From positions 1 through 54,323 of the forward strand of contig BBCA01000018.1 of the NCBI GenBank assembly GCA_001311805.1: a stretch of 54,323 nucleotides of DNA, read 5' to 3'. The position numbers and the translations under genes are program-made. The notes under the pieces are model-generated. The model was not told the DNA's origin and ran no database searches. It was given only the letters and a program-made list of their open reading frames with translations. Origin of the DNA: Lentibacillus juripiscarius JCM 12147 (lineage in GTDB: Bacteria > Bacillota > Bacilli > Bacillales_D > Amphibacillaceae). How positions within the stretch are numbered: position 1 is the stretch's first letter; each line of letters opens with the position of its first letter. Shown piece after piece: positions 17,980 through 27,837 of the stretch.

Positions 17980-18690
17980 TTATTGTTTTATGGCTGTATC
18001 AAGTGCTACTTCCATCATGTCATGGAACGTTGTTTGCCGCTCTTCCGAAGTGGTTTCTTCTCCGGTGAGAATATGATCGGATACGGTCAGTACAGTCAGG
18101 GCGTTGCGATCATACTTAGCTGCAAGCGTGTATAGCGCAGTCGTTTCCATTTCCACGGCCAGTACATTGTATGCGGCCAGCAGTTCATTCACTTCTTTCG
18201 CATCATCACGGTAGAATGTATCACTTGTGAACACATTGCCGACACGCAAATTAAGCCTTTTTCACTGCCGACGTCATAGGCATTTTTTAAGCAGTTCAAA
18301 ATCAGCCAATGGCGCGTAATCAATGCCTTTAAATGTCATACGGTTCACTTGTGAATCAGTCGTTGCCCCTTGTGCAAGGATGACATCACGAACATTGACA
18401 TCGCGCTGGATGGCCCCACAGGTACCGACACGGATCAATGTCTTTACATCGTATTCCTGTATGAGTTCATTTACATAGATGGAGATGGATGGGACGCCCA
18501 TACCTGTACCCTGGACTGATATGCGCTCTCCTTTATAGGTTCCTGTATAGCCATACATGCCACGTACACTGTTGTACTGTGTTACATCCTCCAGAAATGT
18601 ATCAGCGATGAACTTTGCCCGCAATGGGTCGCCAGGCAGTAAAATCTTATCGGCGATATCGCCTTTGTTTGCACCAATATGTACACTCAT
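17980..18690 (-). CDS. deoD: Purine-nucleoside phosphorylase DeoD, frame broken
   Basis: About 235 residues of the hexameric DeoD family. [18 protein letters not shown] (phosphate site) is near residue 20, RGMYGYTG near 43, RVGTCGAIQ near 87, and the nucleoside-binding VEMETTALY near 178 with the catalytic Asp in TVSDHI. It cleaves purine nucleosides with phosphate for salvage. The ATG at 18690 has GGGAGGAATAATT upstream. Two compensating indels (a long A-run and a short one between about 18240 and 18290) interrupt [15 protein letters not shown]. The protein is otherwise complete. Confidence 0.9.
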
Positions 18691-18871
18691 ATAATTATTC
18701 CTCCCATAAAACATTATCAAGGTTACGTTATCATAACGACCGGGGAAAAACAAATTTCATGAAAATGACACAGGTTTCGTTGCGTTTCTGTTTCAAATGA
18801 CACTGTTTTTGTATATAATAAGCTTGTATGCCATTTTGCCTTGATGGAGAATTAATTTTGGAAGGATGAGT

Positions 18872-19136
18872 ATGATGCAGGAAAAACGTTTACGATTACA
18901 GCAGATACTGGTGTTCATGCACGCCCGGCGACACTGTTGGTAAATAAAGCAGGTCAGTTTGAGTCAGATGTCCAAATTTCATATAAAGGAAAAGATGTTA
19001 ACCTGAAGTCCATTATGGGAGTTATGTCGCTTGGAATCCCAAAAGGTGCCGAAATTAGTATTTCAGCATCAGGCAGTGATGAAGCCGAAGCTATTGAAGG
19101 CATCACAACGGTAATGAACGAACATTGGGTGAATAA
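18872..19136 (+). CDS. ptsH: Stand-alone phosphocarrier protein HPr, frame broken at both ends
   Basis: About 87 residues. [15 protein letters not shown] carries the PTS-phosphorylatable His15, and [21 protein letters not shown] carries the regulatory Ser46. The Crh paralogue has Gln at position 15, so this is HPr. One A missing in the run at 18882-18886 separates MMQEK from TFTITAD. One T missing near 19125 hides the tail NEHLGE and the stop at 19134-19136. No ptsI follows: the next gene is kapB on the other strand, and a terminator lies immediately after. So this HPr gene is not in a ptsHI operon. Confidence 0.8.
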
Positions 19137-19144
19137 AACAAACA

Positions 19145-19178
19145 GAGCCAGGGAGATAATCCACTGGCTCATTTCTTT
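19145..19178. terminator. Bidirectional terminator between ptsH and kapB
   Basis: GAGCCAG, 12-base loop, CTGGCTC followed by ATTTCTTTT. It lies exactly between the two restored stop codons. Confidence 0.7.
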
Positions 19179-19569
19179 TAATGGTAGTAACTTTTGGTGT
19201 AGTCGTTCTGTTCTAAGTACTCCACTTGTTTGAGGGATGCTTTATTGAATTCCGTATCTTTTTGGAAAGCTGTTCCTTTAGTGTGTCAATGGCATTCTGC
19301 AAGGAAGTCCTGTAATCAGGAAGTTCTTCATGAAAAGCTTCGGCAGCAGACTTGACCACATTGATCTTTTCATAGTGCGCAAGTGCTTTTCGTTCATGGA
19401 AGAAGACCCCTTCTGTTTCACCGGGATTATGCAGGTCGCCTTGCATCGGGTGTTTGACGACGGCATGTACTTTGACTAGATAGCGTTCGCCGCGATCCTC
19501 CAGAACTTCACCTATGTATTTGCCTGAATTGTATTTGACACGTACAATATCTCCAGCTGTAAACGCCAT
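19178..19569 (-). CDS. kapB: Kinase-associated protein KapB, frame broken near the end
   Basis: About 130 residues starting [22 protein letters not shown], matching KapB, which in B. subtilis is needed for KinB signalling into the sporulation phosphorelay. Despite the historical name there is no lipobox here; the protein looks like a soluble SH3-like domain ([20 protein letters not shown]) followed by a helical part. One missing base in an A-run near 19260 hides the true tail [19 protein letters not shown] and the stop at 19178-19180. No kinB gene is present beside it in this window. Confidence 0.8.
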
Positions 19570-19677
19570 TTTGTTTCCCCCTTTTTTCCATTGTGCCAGA
19601 TGGCAGGGGATTCGGCAACTTCAGGCCCCTGATTTAAATACGACTCGTTTGATGCTATAATGAATGGAAAGGACGTG

Positions 19678-19866
19678 ATGGATGATGATGGAATTTCTAT
19701 ACTTCCGGAAGATAAGTCGGAATATATCCCAGCTGTTATTACATTAATCATATTTGCGATCGGTGCTGCCATAACCTTGTATTTTTTCCTAAGGGCTTCC
19801 AAAAAGAAGCGAAAAACGGAAGAGCAGTACCAAGAGCATTTGAAGCCGAAAGAAGACGGCGACTGA
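19678..19866 (+). CDS. Small single-span membrane protein
   Basis: About 62 residues starting MDDDGISILPEDKSEYIP. One hydrophobic segment follows (AVITLIIFAIGAAITLYFFL, residues about 19-38), then a basic-to-charged tail (RASKKKRKTEEQ...). GGAAAGG sits a few bases before GTG 19675 and ATG 19678, and TATAAT at 19656-19661 could be its -10 box. No family is recognised. A terminator follows at once, so it is a monocistronic unit. Confidence 0.6.
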   Translation: MDDDGISILPEDKSEYIPAVITLIIFAIGAAITLYFFLRASKKKRKTEEQYQEHLKPKEDGD

Positions 19867-19906
19867 AACGGATTTCTTTTCATCAGGAATCCGTTTAATT
19901 TTTGCC
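19866..19906 (+). terminator. Intrinsic terminator after the small membrane protein
   Basis: AAACGGATT, 13-base loop, AATCCGTTT followed by AATTTTTG. Confidence 0.8.
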
Positions 19907-19952
19907 TGACTGCGGATACTGAGAATAAAGCAATTGTAAAGGAGCACCACAG

Positions 19953-20524
19953 ATGAGAGTATTCGTAATGATTGCAATGATTCTTTTGACGGCTTGTCAG
20001 GCGCCCGATGAGGAAACATCGCGGACAGTTGAGATGTATAATACTTCAGGGGACATGATTGGTACTGCCAAACTGACCGAAGCCGAGGGTGGGGTAAATG
20101 TCAAACTGAAACTGGAAGGATTGGAACCGGGATACCATGGCATCCACGTTCATGAATATGCCAGATGTGATGGGCCTGACTTTAAAACGGCAGGAAATCA
20201 CTTGAATCCGACCGGAAATCAACATGGGCGGATGCATCCTGAAGGTGCTCATTTGGGTGATCTTCCCAACCTGGAGGCTGATTCAGGAGGACTCGTCGAT
20301 GCGGAGCTGATGCTTCCAGAAGCTACACTCCTTGATGGTAAAAAATCGTTGTTGAAAGGGGAAGGCACGTCACTTGTCATACATGAAGGGCAGGATGATG
20401 GCATCAGCCAGCCCGGAGCAATTCTGGTGCAAGAATTGCGTGCGGACTTATTGCGGAAGAGGAACAAAAGACATCTGAAACACCGACAGACCCAACCAAT
20501 TTCAATGAGGAACAGGAACAATAG
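19953..20524 (+). CDS. Cu/Zn superoxide dismutase-like lipoprotein, frame broken near the end
   Basis: About 191 residues. The lipoprotein signal has lipobox LLTAC (Cys near 14). The SodC domain has HGIHVHEYARC (metal His pair and disulfide Cys), NHLNP, NQHGRMHPEGAHLGDLPN (further ligands) and LVIHEGQDD near 145. One missing A near 20420 hides ANSGARIACGLIAEEEQ, which contains the second disulfide Cys, and an acidic tail ending at 20524. It is membrane-anchored outside the cell, facing superoxide, like B. subtilis YojM. The conserved Arg of the active-site rim is in GARIACG. The ligand set appears complete, so activity is possible. Confidence 0.8.
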
Positions 20525-20566
20525 TGTGATCTGAAATGCCTGTTACCGAATGGCTATAGAAGTAAA

Positions 20567-20606
20567 AAATGGAGGTGGTCCAATTCCAGTTGGATCACCT
20601 CCATTT
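20567..20606. terminator. Bidirectional terminator between sodC-like gene and patB
   Basis: AAATGGAGGTGGTCCAA, short loop, TTGGATCACCTCCATTT. Confidence 0.85.
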
Positions 20607-20610
20607 ATTT

Positions 20611-21782
20611 CTATTGGTGGTTATTTATGGCTTTAATTATACGTTCGACCCCTACTTGCAGTGTTTCCCGCGGGCAGGCAATGTTCATGCGCATGAAAAA
20701 TTCCCCTTCTTCCCCGTAATCGGCACCGGTATTGAGGCCAACTCCGGCTGTCCGGCTCATGAATGTTTTTAACTTCTTGCTGTTCATCCCCAGCTCACTG
20801 CAGTCAATCCATAGCAAATACGTTCCTTCTGAGCGGGTTACCTTCAGCTTATTTGTTTCCCCTTCAAGCCTTTCGATGACATAGGCTTTATTCTCCTTCA
20901 GCACAGTCCGGAGTTCGTCTAGCCATTCTTCTCCATACTGATAAGCCGCTTCAAGAGCTGTATTTCCCATCGCATTAATCATATGGTGTCCCTGGTTGTT
21001 CAATTGGTTGTCCAGGAGGTCTCGTTTTTGCTTATCAGTAGTAATAATGTACGACGCCTGCAATCCTGCCAAATTGAATGTTTTTGATGGAGACATGAAT
21101 GTTATGGTCTGTGCTGCAATTTCATCTGAAAGGGAAGCAATGGGGGTATGTGTTTCCCCAGGGTAAATCAGGTCTGCATGTATTTCGTCGGATAGAATTA
21201 TTACATCATGTTTCAGGCAGAGCCGGGCCATTTCCTTGAGCTCATCTTCTGTCCACACACGGCCGACCGGGTTATGCGGGGAACAGAGAATAACGCCTTC
21301 ACACCCGTTTTTAATTTTTCCTCAAAGTCGGCAAAGTCGATCTGATAGGAGCGATCGTTTTGCTGAAGCGGATTTTTCACAACCTTTCTGTCATGTGATT
21401 CAATGACACTGTAAAAAGGTGTGTAAACGGGTGTTTGAATGAGAATACCGTCGCCCGGTTCTGTAAATGCCTGTACGGCCATATGCAAGCTCGCGACCAC
21501 ACCAGAACTGAATGACAACCAGTCGCCCTGGATATCCCAGTTATGCCGCTTGGATATCCAGCTGATAATAGCATTTCTTACGTCATCATCAATTACTGTA
21601 TATCCGTAAATCCCATGTTTTGCACGCTCGATTAATGCGTCATTAACCGCCTGTGGCGCCTGAAAGTCCATATCAGCAACCCACATTGGCAGAACATCAT
21701 TGGCCTGGAATATAGTCTCCCGCAAGTCCCACTTGACGGAACGAGTATTTGTTCGATCATGCACCTTCTTGAAAATGCTCAT
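20611..21782 (-). CDS. patB: PatB/MalY-family PLP-dependent C-S lyase, frame broken
   Basis: About 390 residues of the class-I/II aminotransferase fold. LPMWVADMDFQAPQAV near residue 30, GWYGYT-like HGIYGYTVID near 60, and SPSKTFNLAGLQ with the PLP Lys near 235 are seen; LNTGADYGEEGEFFMRMNIACPRE has the substrate Arg near the end. It cleaves cystathionine or related C-S bonds to thiols. The break at 21250-21330, in the stretch around SVPRITR/LCSPHNPVGRVW, is a small indel. In B. subtilis patB neighbours kinB and kapB, and the pairing with kapB is kept here. A promoter lies at 21829-21857. Confidence 0.85.
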
Positions 21783-21828
21783 TGCCCAACCTCCTGCTTT
21801 ATGAAAAGTCGATATTCATTCCACTGCA

Positions 21829-21857
21829 ATTATACTGGAAATAGCAAAAAGGTTAAA
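21829..21857 (-). promoter_or_regulatory. Promoter of patB
   Basis: On the minus strand, TTTAAC (21852-21857) and TATAAT (21829-21834), spaced by 17 bases. The AGGAGG ribosome-binding site and ATG follow. Confidence 0.7.
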
Positions 21858-21887
21858 CTTTAGTGCATACTGTCTATTTTGTATCAG

Positions 21888-21925
21888 AAAAACTTGGCTT
21901 TCACCAAGTTTTTATGGTGAAAGCC
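21888..21925 (-). terminator. Overlapping alternative hairpins upstream of patB
   Basis: AAAAACTTGG/CCAAGTTTTT (21888-21913) and GGCTTTCACCA/TGGTGAAAGCC (21896-21925) share bases and exclude each other. The first is a plain intrinsic terminator in either direction. Both lie upstream of the patB promoter, so termination of pgi transcripts is the simplest role. Confidence 0.6.
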
Positions 21926-21940
21926 TAAAGCCTTAGGTTT

Positions 21941-21972
21941 ATTTATAAGGTCATCCGTAACGTATACAAAAT
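21941..21972 (+). repeat. Terminator-associated repeat, copy 2 (partial)
   Basis: TTTATAAGGTCATCCGTAAC then GTATAC matches the first half of the other copies (12636, 35227, 37864). It lies between two terminator stems. Confidence 0.5.
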
Positions 21973-21997
21973 AGCAAAGCGCTGCTGACGCTTTGCT
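21973..21997 (-). terminator. Intrinsic terminator after pgi
   Basis: AGCAAAGCG, seven-base loop, CGCTTTGCT. On the minus strand it is followed by ATTTTG. Confidence 0.65.
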
Positions 21998-22077
21998 TAA
22001 CAGGGGGAATACGAGAAAGTCTTACAGTTATAGAATTACCCCTTTATCAAAAATTTAAACATAGGGTAGCAAAAAGT

Positions 22078-23427
22078 TTATTTTTTAGTCGCTTTTCAAG
22101 ATTTTCTTTCTCATCCTCAAACCCAGGTTTGCCAAGAAGCGCAAACATATTTTTCTTATATGCTTCGACGCCTGGCTGGTCAAACGGGTTGACTCCCAGC
22201 AGATAGCCACTCATCGCACATGCCTTTTCGAAAAAGTAGACGAGATAACCAAATGTATACGCATTAAGTGCCGGTATTTCAATAACAAGGTTCGGCACAC
22301 CACCGTCCGTATGTGCCAGCAGTGTTCCCTCGTAAGCCTTGTCATTGATTTCATGCAGTGTTCTTCCTGCCAGATAATTCAGGCCATCCGCATCTGCTTC
22401 ATCGGCTTGTAGTGTCCAATCTTTCTTAGGCTTGTTTATATGCAGTACGGTTTCAAATAGGTCACGCCGTCCATCTTGAATGTATTGGCCCATCGAGTGC
22501 AAATCGGTAGTAAAGTTGGCTGATGCCGGGAAAATACCTTTTTGATCCTTGCCTTCACTTTCGCCAAAGAGCTGTTTCCACCATTCACTGAAATAATGCA
22601 AATTAGGTTCGTAATTAATAAGCATTTCCGTTGTTTTGCCTTTATCGTATAAAACATTACGGGCCGCTGCATATTGGTACGCCGGATTCTTAGCAAGCTG
22701 CGGCTCGTTCAGGTCGCTCATAGCTGCTTGTGCGCCATCAATAATCTCATCAACTGCTATGCCACTCACAGCAATGGGCAGAAGGCCGACTGCTGTCAGC
22801 ACGGAATATCTGCCGCCTACATCATCTGGAATCACGAATGTTTCGTATCCTTCCGTGTCGGCAACGGTTTTCATAGCACCTTTCTCTTTATCGGTTGTCG
22901 CATAAATTCGGCTTGCGGCTTCCTCTTTTCCATATTTTTCTTCCAGGAAATTCCGGAAAATTCGGAAGGCAATCGCCGGCTCAGTTGTCGTGCCGCTTTT
23001 GGAGATGACATTAATGGATACATCTTTATTTTTAAGAACATCGAGCAAATCATTTATGTAAGTGGAACTGATATGATTTCCCGCGAAAATAATCTGGGGT
23101 GCATCGCGTTTGTCACCAGGAAGCAAGTTCTGAAATGAATGGTTCAGCATGTCAATTGCTGCACGCGCTCCCAGGTATGAACCGCCAATCCCAATCACAA
23201 GCAGCACATCAGAGTCGCTTTTGATTTTTCTGAAGCGGTTTTAATACGGTTGAATTCTTCTGCGTCCATGTTTTCCGGTAAGTCCAGCCAGCCCAGATAA
23301 TCGCTGCCTTGCCCCGTTCTTTCATGAAGTTTTTCGTGTGCCGTTTTATATAGTCGCTCAGATAATTCAATTCTTCTTGTCTGAAGAAATGAAGTGCATT
23401 ACTGAACGAAAAACTGATATGTGTCAT
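22078..23427 (-). CDS. pgi: Glucose-6-phosphate isomerase, frame broken
   Basis: About 450 residues, the length of Bacillus Pgi. [13 protein letters not shown] near residue 75, [14 protein letters not shown] near 142, [18 protein letters not shown] near 205 and [16 protein letters not shown] near 425 cover the sugar-phosphate and catalytic sites. It interconverts glucose-6-P and fructose-6-P. The ATG at 23427 has AAGGAGGAATT. Two indels near 23225 and 23300 split the N-terminal domain ([19 protein letters not shown] in the restored frame). One missing A at about 22081 hides the stop TAA at 22078-22080, giving an artificial tail in the sequence as given. Confidence 0.9.
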
Positions 23428-23556
23428 ATAATTCCTCCTTGTCCATTTTACTTTACCTGATTTCTAGCACCTGATTCAAGATAGAGCTATTTTTGTATAA
23501 TATGTAACATAAATCGAAAACTACTAACAGTACTTGGAAAGAAAGGAGGGGGAGTC

Positions 23557-23799
23557 ATGAGTGGTTTGCAGCGCTTTTGTCTGGCATTGACGATTATCGG
23601 TGCCATCAATTGGGGATTAATTGGATTATTTCAGTTTGATCTGGTCGCTGCCATATTTGGCGGCGGCGAACAAAGTGGTGCGATTGCGCGCGTCATTTAT
23701 GCAGTGGTAGGGATAAGCGGTCTTGTTGTATTATCATTGCTGTTTAAAACCGATGAAGCATTTTCCGCGGATCGTAAACTACAGACAGATGAAAGCTAA
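23557..23799 (+). CDS. yuzA: DUF378 membrane protein (YuzA)
   Basis: 80 residues with two membrane segments: FCLALTIIGAINWGLIGLF and ARVIYAVVGISGLVVLSLLF. The INWGL(I/V)G motif in the first segment defines the DUF378/YuzA family. Function unknown. ATG 23557 has AAAGGAGGGGG. It is placed between pgi and yugI, as in B. subtilis. Confidence 0.85.
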   Translation: MSGLQRFCLALTIIGAINWGLIGLFQFDLVAAIFGGGEQSGAIARVIYAVVGISGLVVLSLLFKTDEAFSADRKLQTDES

Positions 23800-23804
23800 A
23801 GATA

Positions 23805-23877
23805 CAAAAAAGAGGCAAATTCAAATATGCCGAATGCGTTAGTCATAGCACATATTTGAAAGAGCCTCTTTTTTTAT
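23805..23877. terminator. Long bidirectional terminator between yuzA and yugI
   Basis: AAAAAAGAGGC and TCAAATATG pair with CATATTTGA and GCCTCTTTTTTT around a 21-base loop. Confidence 0.85.
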
Positions 23878-23885
23878 GTTTCATT

Positions 23886-24250
23886 TTACTTTTCCGATTG
23901 TTTAATCCATTCTTCAAGTTTATCTTTTAGCGTGTTAAAACCGGCATTTTCGTTATCCGGCTGGCTGCTTTCAGCTTTTTTCTGGCTTTTAGCATTGTTT
24001 TTTGGCGGTTCCTGAGTCGCACGGATGGAAAGACTGACTTTATTTTTTCTGCATCCACACTTAAAACTTTCACTTTTACCTCATCGCCAATGGCTAAATG
24101 TTCATGAACATCTTTTACAAAGCCATGTGTTATCTCAGAAATATGAACAAGACCCTGCGTTTCTTCGTCTAACGCCACAAATGCTCCATATGGCTGAATG
24201 CCGGTAACTTTACCATCTAAGATCTGACCTGCTTCAAACTTGTCTGACAT
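23886..24250 (-). CDS. yugI: S1-domain RNA-binding protein YugI (general stress protein 13 type), frame broken
   Basis: About 122 residues. One S1 domain fills residues 5-75: GQILDGKVTGIQPYGAFVAL, GLVHISEITHGFVKDVHEHL and VKVKVLSVDAEKNKVSLSIR. A low-complexity charged linker and a helical tail (LKDKLEEWIKQSEK) follow. It binds RNA and is ribosome-associated in B. subtilis. ATG 24250 follows AGGAG. The break lies at the A-run in the codons for AEKNKVS near 24040; one base restores the tail and the stop at 23886. Confidence 0.85.
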
Positions 24251-24368
24251 GCTGAACAACTCCTATGTTAAATTCGATTCTTTTTACACAATAAAACATT
24301 TTAGCATATATTCCTGCTCCGGGCAAAAAATAGCTGGTAAGGATTATTTCGTATAGAGGTGATACAGC

Positions 24369-24737
24369 ATGAATTCACCGCATTCTTCGGTAGAAAATAA
24401 TATATATCCCCTGCATGTGTTGGAAGAACGGTTCAGGCCTGGTGGTTCCGTTATCCGGGCGAATTGGGATTATGAACGGTCAGCCATCGATTTAACCATT
24501 GAAGAAAAGGGAAGCCATTATTTCGTTCACATTCCATTTTATGCTGTACAAGGATCATTGGACTTTCCCGGGATAACGGTGCGGCTGGAGAAACCGTATT
24601 TTCTTGGACGTGACACATCAGAATTAGATAGTGTTACCCCCACTTTTTCTGTGGCTTCTCACGATTGGAGTGGGGCAGACAAGAGGGCAGGCGAGGTTAT
24701 ACTTCAAAAAGTGGCGGAACTGCTGTTACCAGGCTGA
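24369..24737 (+). CDS. yugN: YugN-like family protein
   Basis: 122 residues matching the YugN-like family by VLEERFRPGGSVIRANWDYERSAIDL and FVHIPFYAVQGSLDFPGITVRL. A soluble, probably cytoplasmic protein with no known function. Start ATG 24369 with AGAGGTG upstream. The gene ends tail to tail with yugO, their stops overlapping by 12 bases, the same arrangement of neighbours as in B. subtilis. The frame is intact. Confidence 0.8.
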   Translation: MNSPHSSVENNIYPLHVLEERFRPGGSVIRANWDYERSAIDLTIEEKGSHYFVHIPFYAVQGSLDFPGITVRLEKPYFLGRDTSELDSVTPTFSVASHDWSGADKRAGEVILQKVAELLLPG

Positions 24738-25721
24738 CAGGAGGAGCAAGGTATCGTCCTTGTCAAGTTCCATATCATGCTGTGGGTTCATATGCCACTC
24801 GCCATCACGGATAACCCCGATAAGCAATTCGCCATTCTCTAGGAAAAACAGCACAGATTCTTTAAACGTGCTTCCATCCATCTTATCAGGAAGCGGAACA
24901 TGGTTGAATTGCTGACTTTCCAGTAAATTCAGCACTGTTTCAAAAGGCCTTGTATGTTTTTTATGAAACAATTCATGGTAAAACAACGTACTCATGAAAT
25001 CATTGGAACTAATGACGGTATCTGCTCCAGCCCGGATGGCATTGTCCACCTGGCTGATGGTCAGGATTTCCGCATTAATTGGAACATCCTGGTTATTTCC
25101 TCGGACAGCAATCGTTGCAAGGATAGTGTTAATATCCGCCTTTCGCTCGTCTATTGTTATATCGGCGGAAATTAGAACGGCATCTGCAGATTCAATCTTA
25201 GCCTGCACCAGCACGACGTCTTCACTTGGATCCCCATGGATGAAATGAACCGGATAGTGACGGTATGGCAATTGTCCAAAGTCCGATCGATCAGCACCAC
25301 TTCCTGGTTGGAATCTTTATCGGCTATCATGTCTGCCAGCTGTTTTGTTCGTTCATTCCACCCGATGACGACAATGTGATGACTGCCATTAAAGATACTT
25401 TTCCCTCCGAAAGCTTATTTTCATGATTAATGGTAGTTGCGGCAAGTGTTGTGATATAAACGTCAGCATTCCGCCGCCTGAGAGGAGCAGAAGAATGCCG
25501 ATAATTCTGCCGGGAATAGTAAGTGGAACATAATCGCCATAACCAACTGTTGCACCAGTGATAAAGGCCCACCAGACGCCATCAAAAATGGATGGGAATT
25601 GATTTGGCTCCACAAGGTGGATGACAAGTCCAAACAAGAACATAAGCACAAAAATGGATAGGAGAAGTCTGACCGCTGTCGGCATCCGGAAATAAATATG
25701 TTTGAACACTTCGAGATTCAT
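24726..25721 (-). CDS. yugO: Potassium channel with RCK domain (YugO), frame broken
   Basis: About 330 residues. The N-terminal two-helix pore domain has SIFVLMFLFGLVIHLVEP, the pore helix and selectivity filter TVGYGDYVPL at residues 60-69, and a second helix GRIIGILLLLSGGGML. The RCK/TrkA-N domain follows, with HxVVIGWNER near residue 115 and conserved Asp residues such as AIHxDPSEDV. B. subtilis YugO mediates K+ release for biofilm electrical signalling. Frame breaks near 25280-25300 and 25390-25400 are probable indels. No mstX-like gene lies upstream in 25722-25918. Confidence 0.85.
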
Positions 25722-25887
25722 CTAGTTCACCTGCCCTAGTTTTCAATCTTCTTCCGGAATCACACATATAGTATTGGCAAAGGGCCGAACCCCTCATACG
25801 CTATAAACGAAAATACGGGAATGTCTGCGGTATGATGAAAAACTGGATTTTTAGCGAAGGGTCTGGGGAGTGGAGTGTCGAACAAGC

Positions 25888-25918
25888 AAAAAAACGCACC
25901 AGCAATGGGTGCGTTATA
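25888..25918 (-). terminator. Intrinsic terminator after the thioredoxin-like gene
   Basis: Minus strand: AACGCACC, loop, GGTGCGTTTTTTT. It overlaps the end of the gene. Confidence 0.8.
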
Positions 25919-26482
25919 CTACACGTTTAGGTTTCTGTTTAATTCCGATGTAATGCTTTCGTATACATCCTGCCAGAAATCGGTATTGTCACGGAAGGAT
26001 TTGGTCATAAATCGATACATTTCTTTTGCCTTTTCCTTATGATCCTCATGATCGGCTGGCGGCAGCTTTTGTCTGGACTGGTCGACAAACTCCTGAATCT
26101 TTTCAGCTCTTGGCCCCCATACCGCCACTTCGTTTCCATTGCTGTTGATGAAAATGAATTTAGGAATCGAGCGGGAAGTTCCATTCGTTAAGTATTGATC
26201 CATCAGCTCAAGATTCTCATCACGGGGCAGGAATTTAACCGGCATGCCGGCTTTTTCCGCGATACGGATCAAAATCGGTATATTCAGCATGGCATCACCA
26301 CACCAGTCCTCGGTCAGGATGATGACGCGAAGATTGTGCTCTGCCAGTGATTGAAAGAGTTGTTCATTCTCCGGTGGTGTGAAATGATCATAAATATGCA
26401 GCAGATTTTCTTTATTTTCCTGCATTGATTCAATATATGTGTCCGTGTCCATCCCTTTCGCAAACCATTGCTCAAGGTTCAT
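25919..26482 (-). CDS. Thioredoxin-like protein with WCGDA site
   Basis: 187 residues. The thioredoxin-like fold is shown by VIILTEDWCGDAMLNIPILIRIAEKAG (residues about 52-78), where the usual CxxC is reduced to a single Cys (CGDA), then SRSIPKFIFINSNGNEVAVWGPR with the cis-Pro. A helical C-terminal extension follows, rich in charged residues. It is cytoplasmic, and a classical disulfide reductase role is unlikely with one Cys. The start ATG at 26482 has AGGAGTGATGG. A conserved Bacillaceae family; the exact role is unknown to me. Confidence 0.75.
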   Translation of the reverse strand: MNLEQWFAKGMDTDTYIESMQENKENLLHIYDHFTPPENEQLFQSLAEHNLRVIILTEDWCGDAMLNIPILIRIAEKAGMPVKFLPRDENLELMDQYLTNGTSRSIPKFIFINSNGNEVAVWGPRAEKIQEFVDQSRQKLPPADHEDHKEKAKEMYRFMTKSFRDNTDFWQDVYESITSELNRNLNV

Positions 26483-26637
26483 CCGCCATCACTCCTTATT
26501 GTCATCGTTCCACTAAAGTGTAGCCGATTATAAAGCCCCAGTAAACTAAAGCAGCTTTTTGAACGGCGCTTTTCACCACGCGTTTTTGGAGAAAATCTGC
26601 TATGATGAAAGGATAGAATAATCAGGGAGGTTTTTAC

Positions 26638-27695
26638 ATGGAGCAAGCAAATAGAACGTTTCTAATGGATTTATTGCACACCCCATCCCCATCGAGTGAT
26701 GAGGTGGCCATTCAGAAAAATGGATTAGCTATGTGAAGGAATTTGCGGATGAAATCAGGACAGACAATGCCGGCAATGCAATTGGAATCCTTAATCCGGA
26801 TGCTGAATTTAAGGTCCTTTTGGCAGGCCATTGTGATGAAATAGCCCTTGTCATTAACAGGGTGGACGACGATGGGTTCCTGCATTTTGATAAGATGGGT
26901 GGTATCAATCCGAAAGCTGCCGTTGGAATGAAAGTAACGGTGCTTGGCCAGCACGGGGGAAGTGACTGGTGTTATTGGTGTCAATGCCCAGCACCACGGC
27001 GGCCTGAAAGATGACTTTGGCCTGGAGGATTTGTTTATTGACTGTGGTTACAAAACAAAAGAAGAGGCTGAACGCTTTGTGCAGATTGGTGATTTAGCTG
27101 TTTATAAAACCGAACCTGAGGTGTTGATGGACCGTTACATATCCGGCCGCGGCCTGGACAACCGGACGGGCGCATTTATCGTGGCTGAAGCCCTGCGGCG
27201 GCTTTCGGAAAAAGGATGCAAAGTCGGAGTCTATGCAGCGAGCACAGTGAATGAAGAAACAAACATGGGAGGTGCCTATTTGCTGCTGCAGGCATCGAAC
27301 CAACGATGGCGATTGCCTGTGATGTTACCTTTGCGACCGATTATCCAGGAGTGAACAAACATAAGCATGGCGATGTGAAACTGGATGGTGGGCCAGTTTT
27401 GGCAAAAGGGGCTCCAATTAACAGTAAAATCAACAAATTATTAGAGCAAACAGCCAGAAAACGGAACATGAACGTGCAATATGAACTGACACCGCGTATG
27501 ACAGGAACGGATGCAGATCGTATGCGTCTGACTGGACCAGGCGTTCCAATCTCCTTGGTATCCTTGCCGCTGAGGTACATGCATTCACCGGTGGAAACAT
27601 CCAGCCTAAAAGATATGGATGAAGAAATAGAGCTGCTTGTCACGATGATAGCTGAAATGACGGGGGAGGAAAGTTTGAACCCGCTGGAAGACTAA
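26638..27695 (+). CDS. ytoP: M42-family aminopeptidase (YtoP type), frame broken
   Basis: About 353 residues of the M42 glutamyl/leucyl aminopeptidase family. The dinuclear metal and catalytic residues sit in LLAGHCDEIAL near residue 66, RGLDNRTGAFI near 175, STVNEETNMGGA near 207 and ACDVTFATDYPG near 230, with the last His in PLRYMHSPVETSS near 315. It trims N-terminal residues from peptides in the cytoplasm as a large oligomer. ATG 26638 has GGGAGG. Three single-base breaks (near 26715, 26958 and 27285) are indel-like; the restored protein has no gaps. Confidence 0.85.
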
Positions 27696-27837
27696 AACGG
27701 TAATTAGTTCAACGTGAATTAGGGAAAGGGTGGGATAGAGTTAACGTAAGATTGGAATAGATAGAAGGGAAAAACAAAAATACTTGCGCATTTACTTTAT
27801 TTTAGTTAAACTTAACTTATAAAATAATATCGATTCC

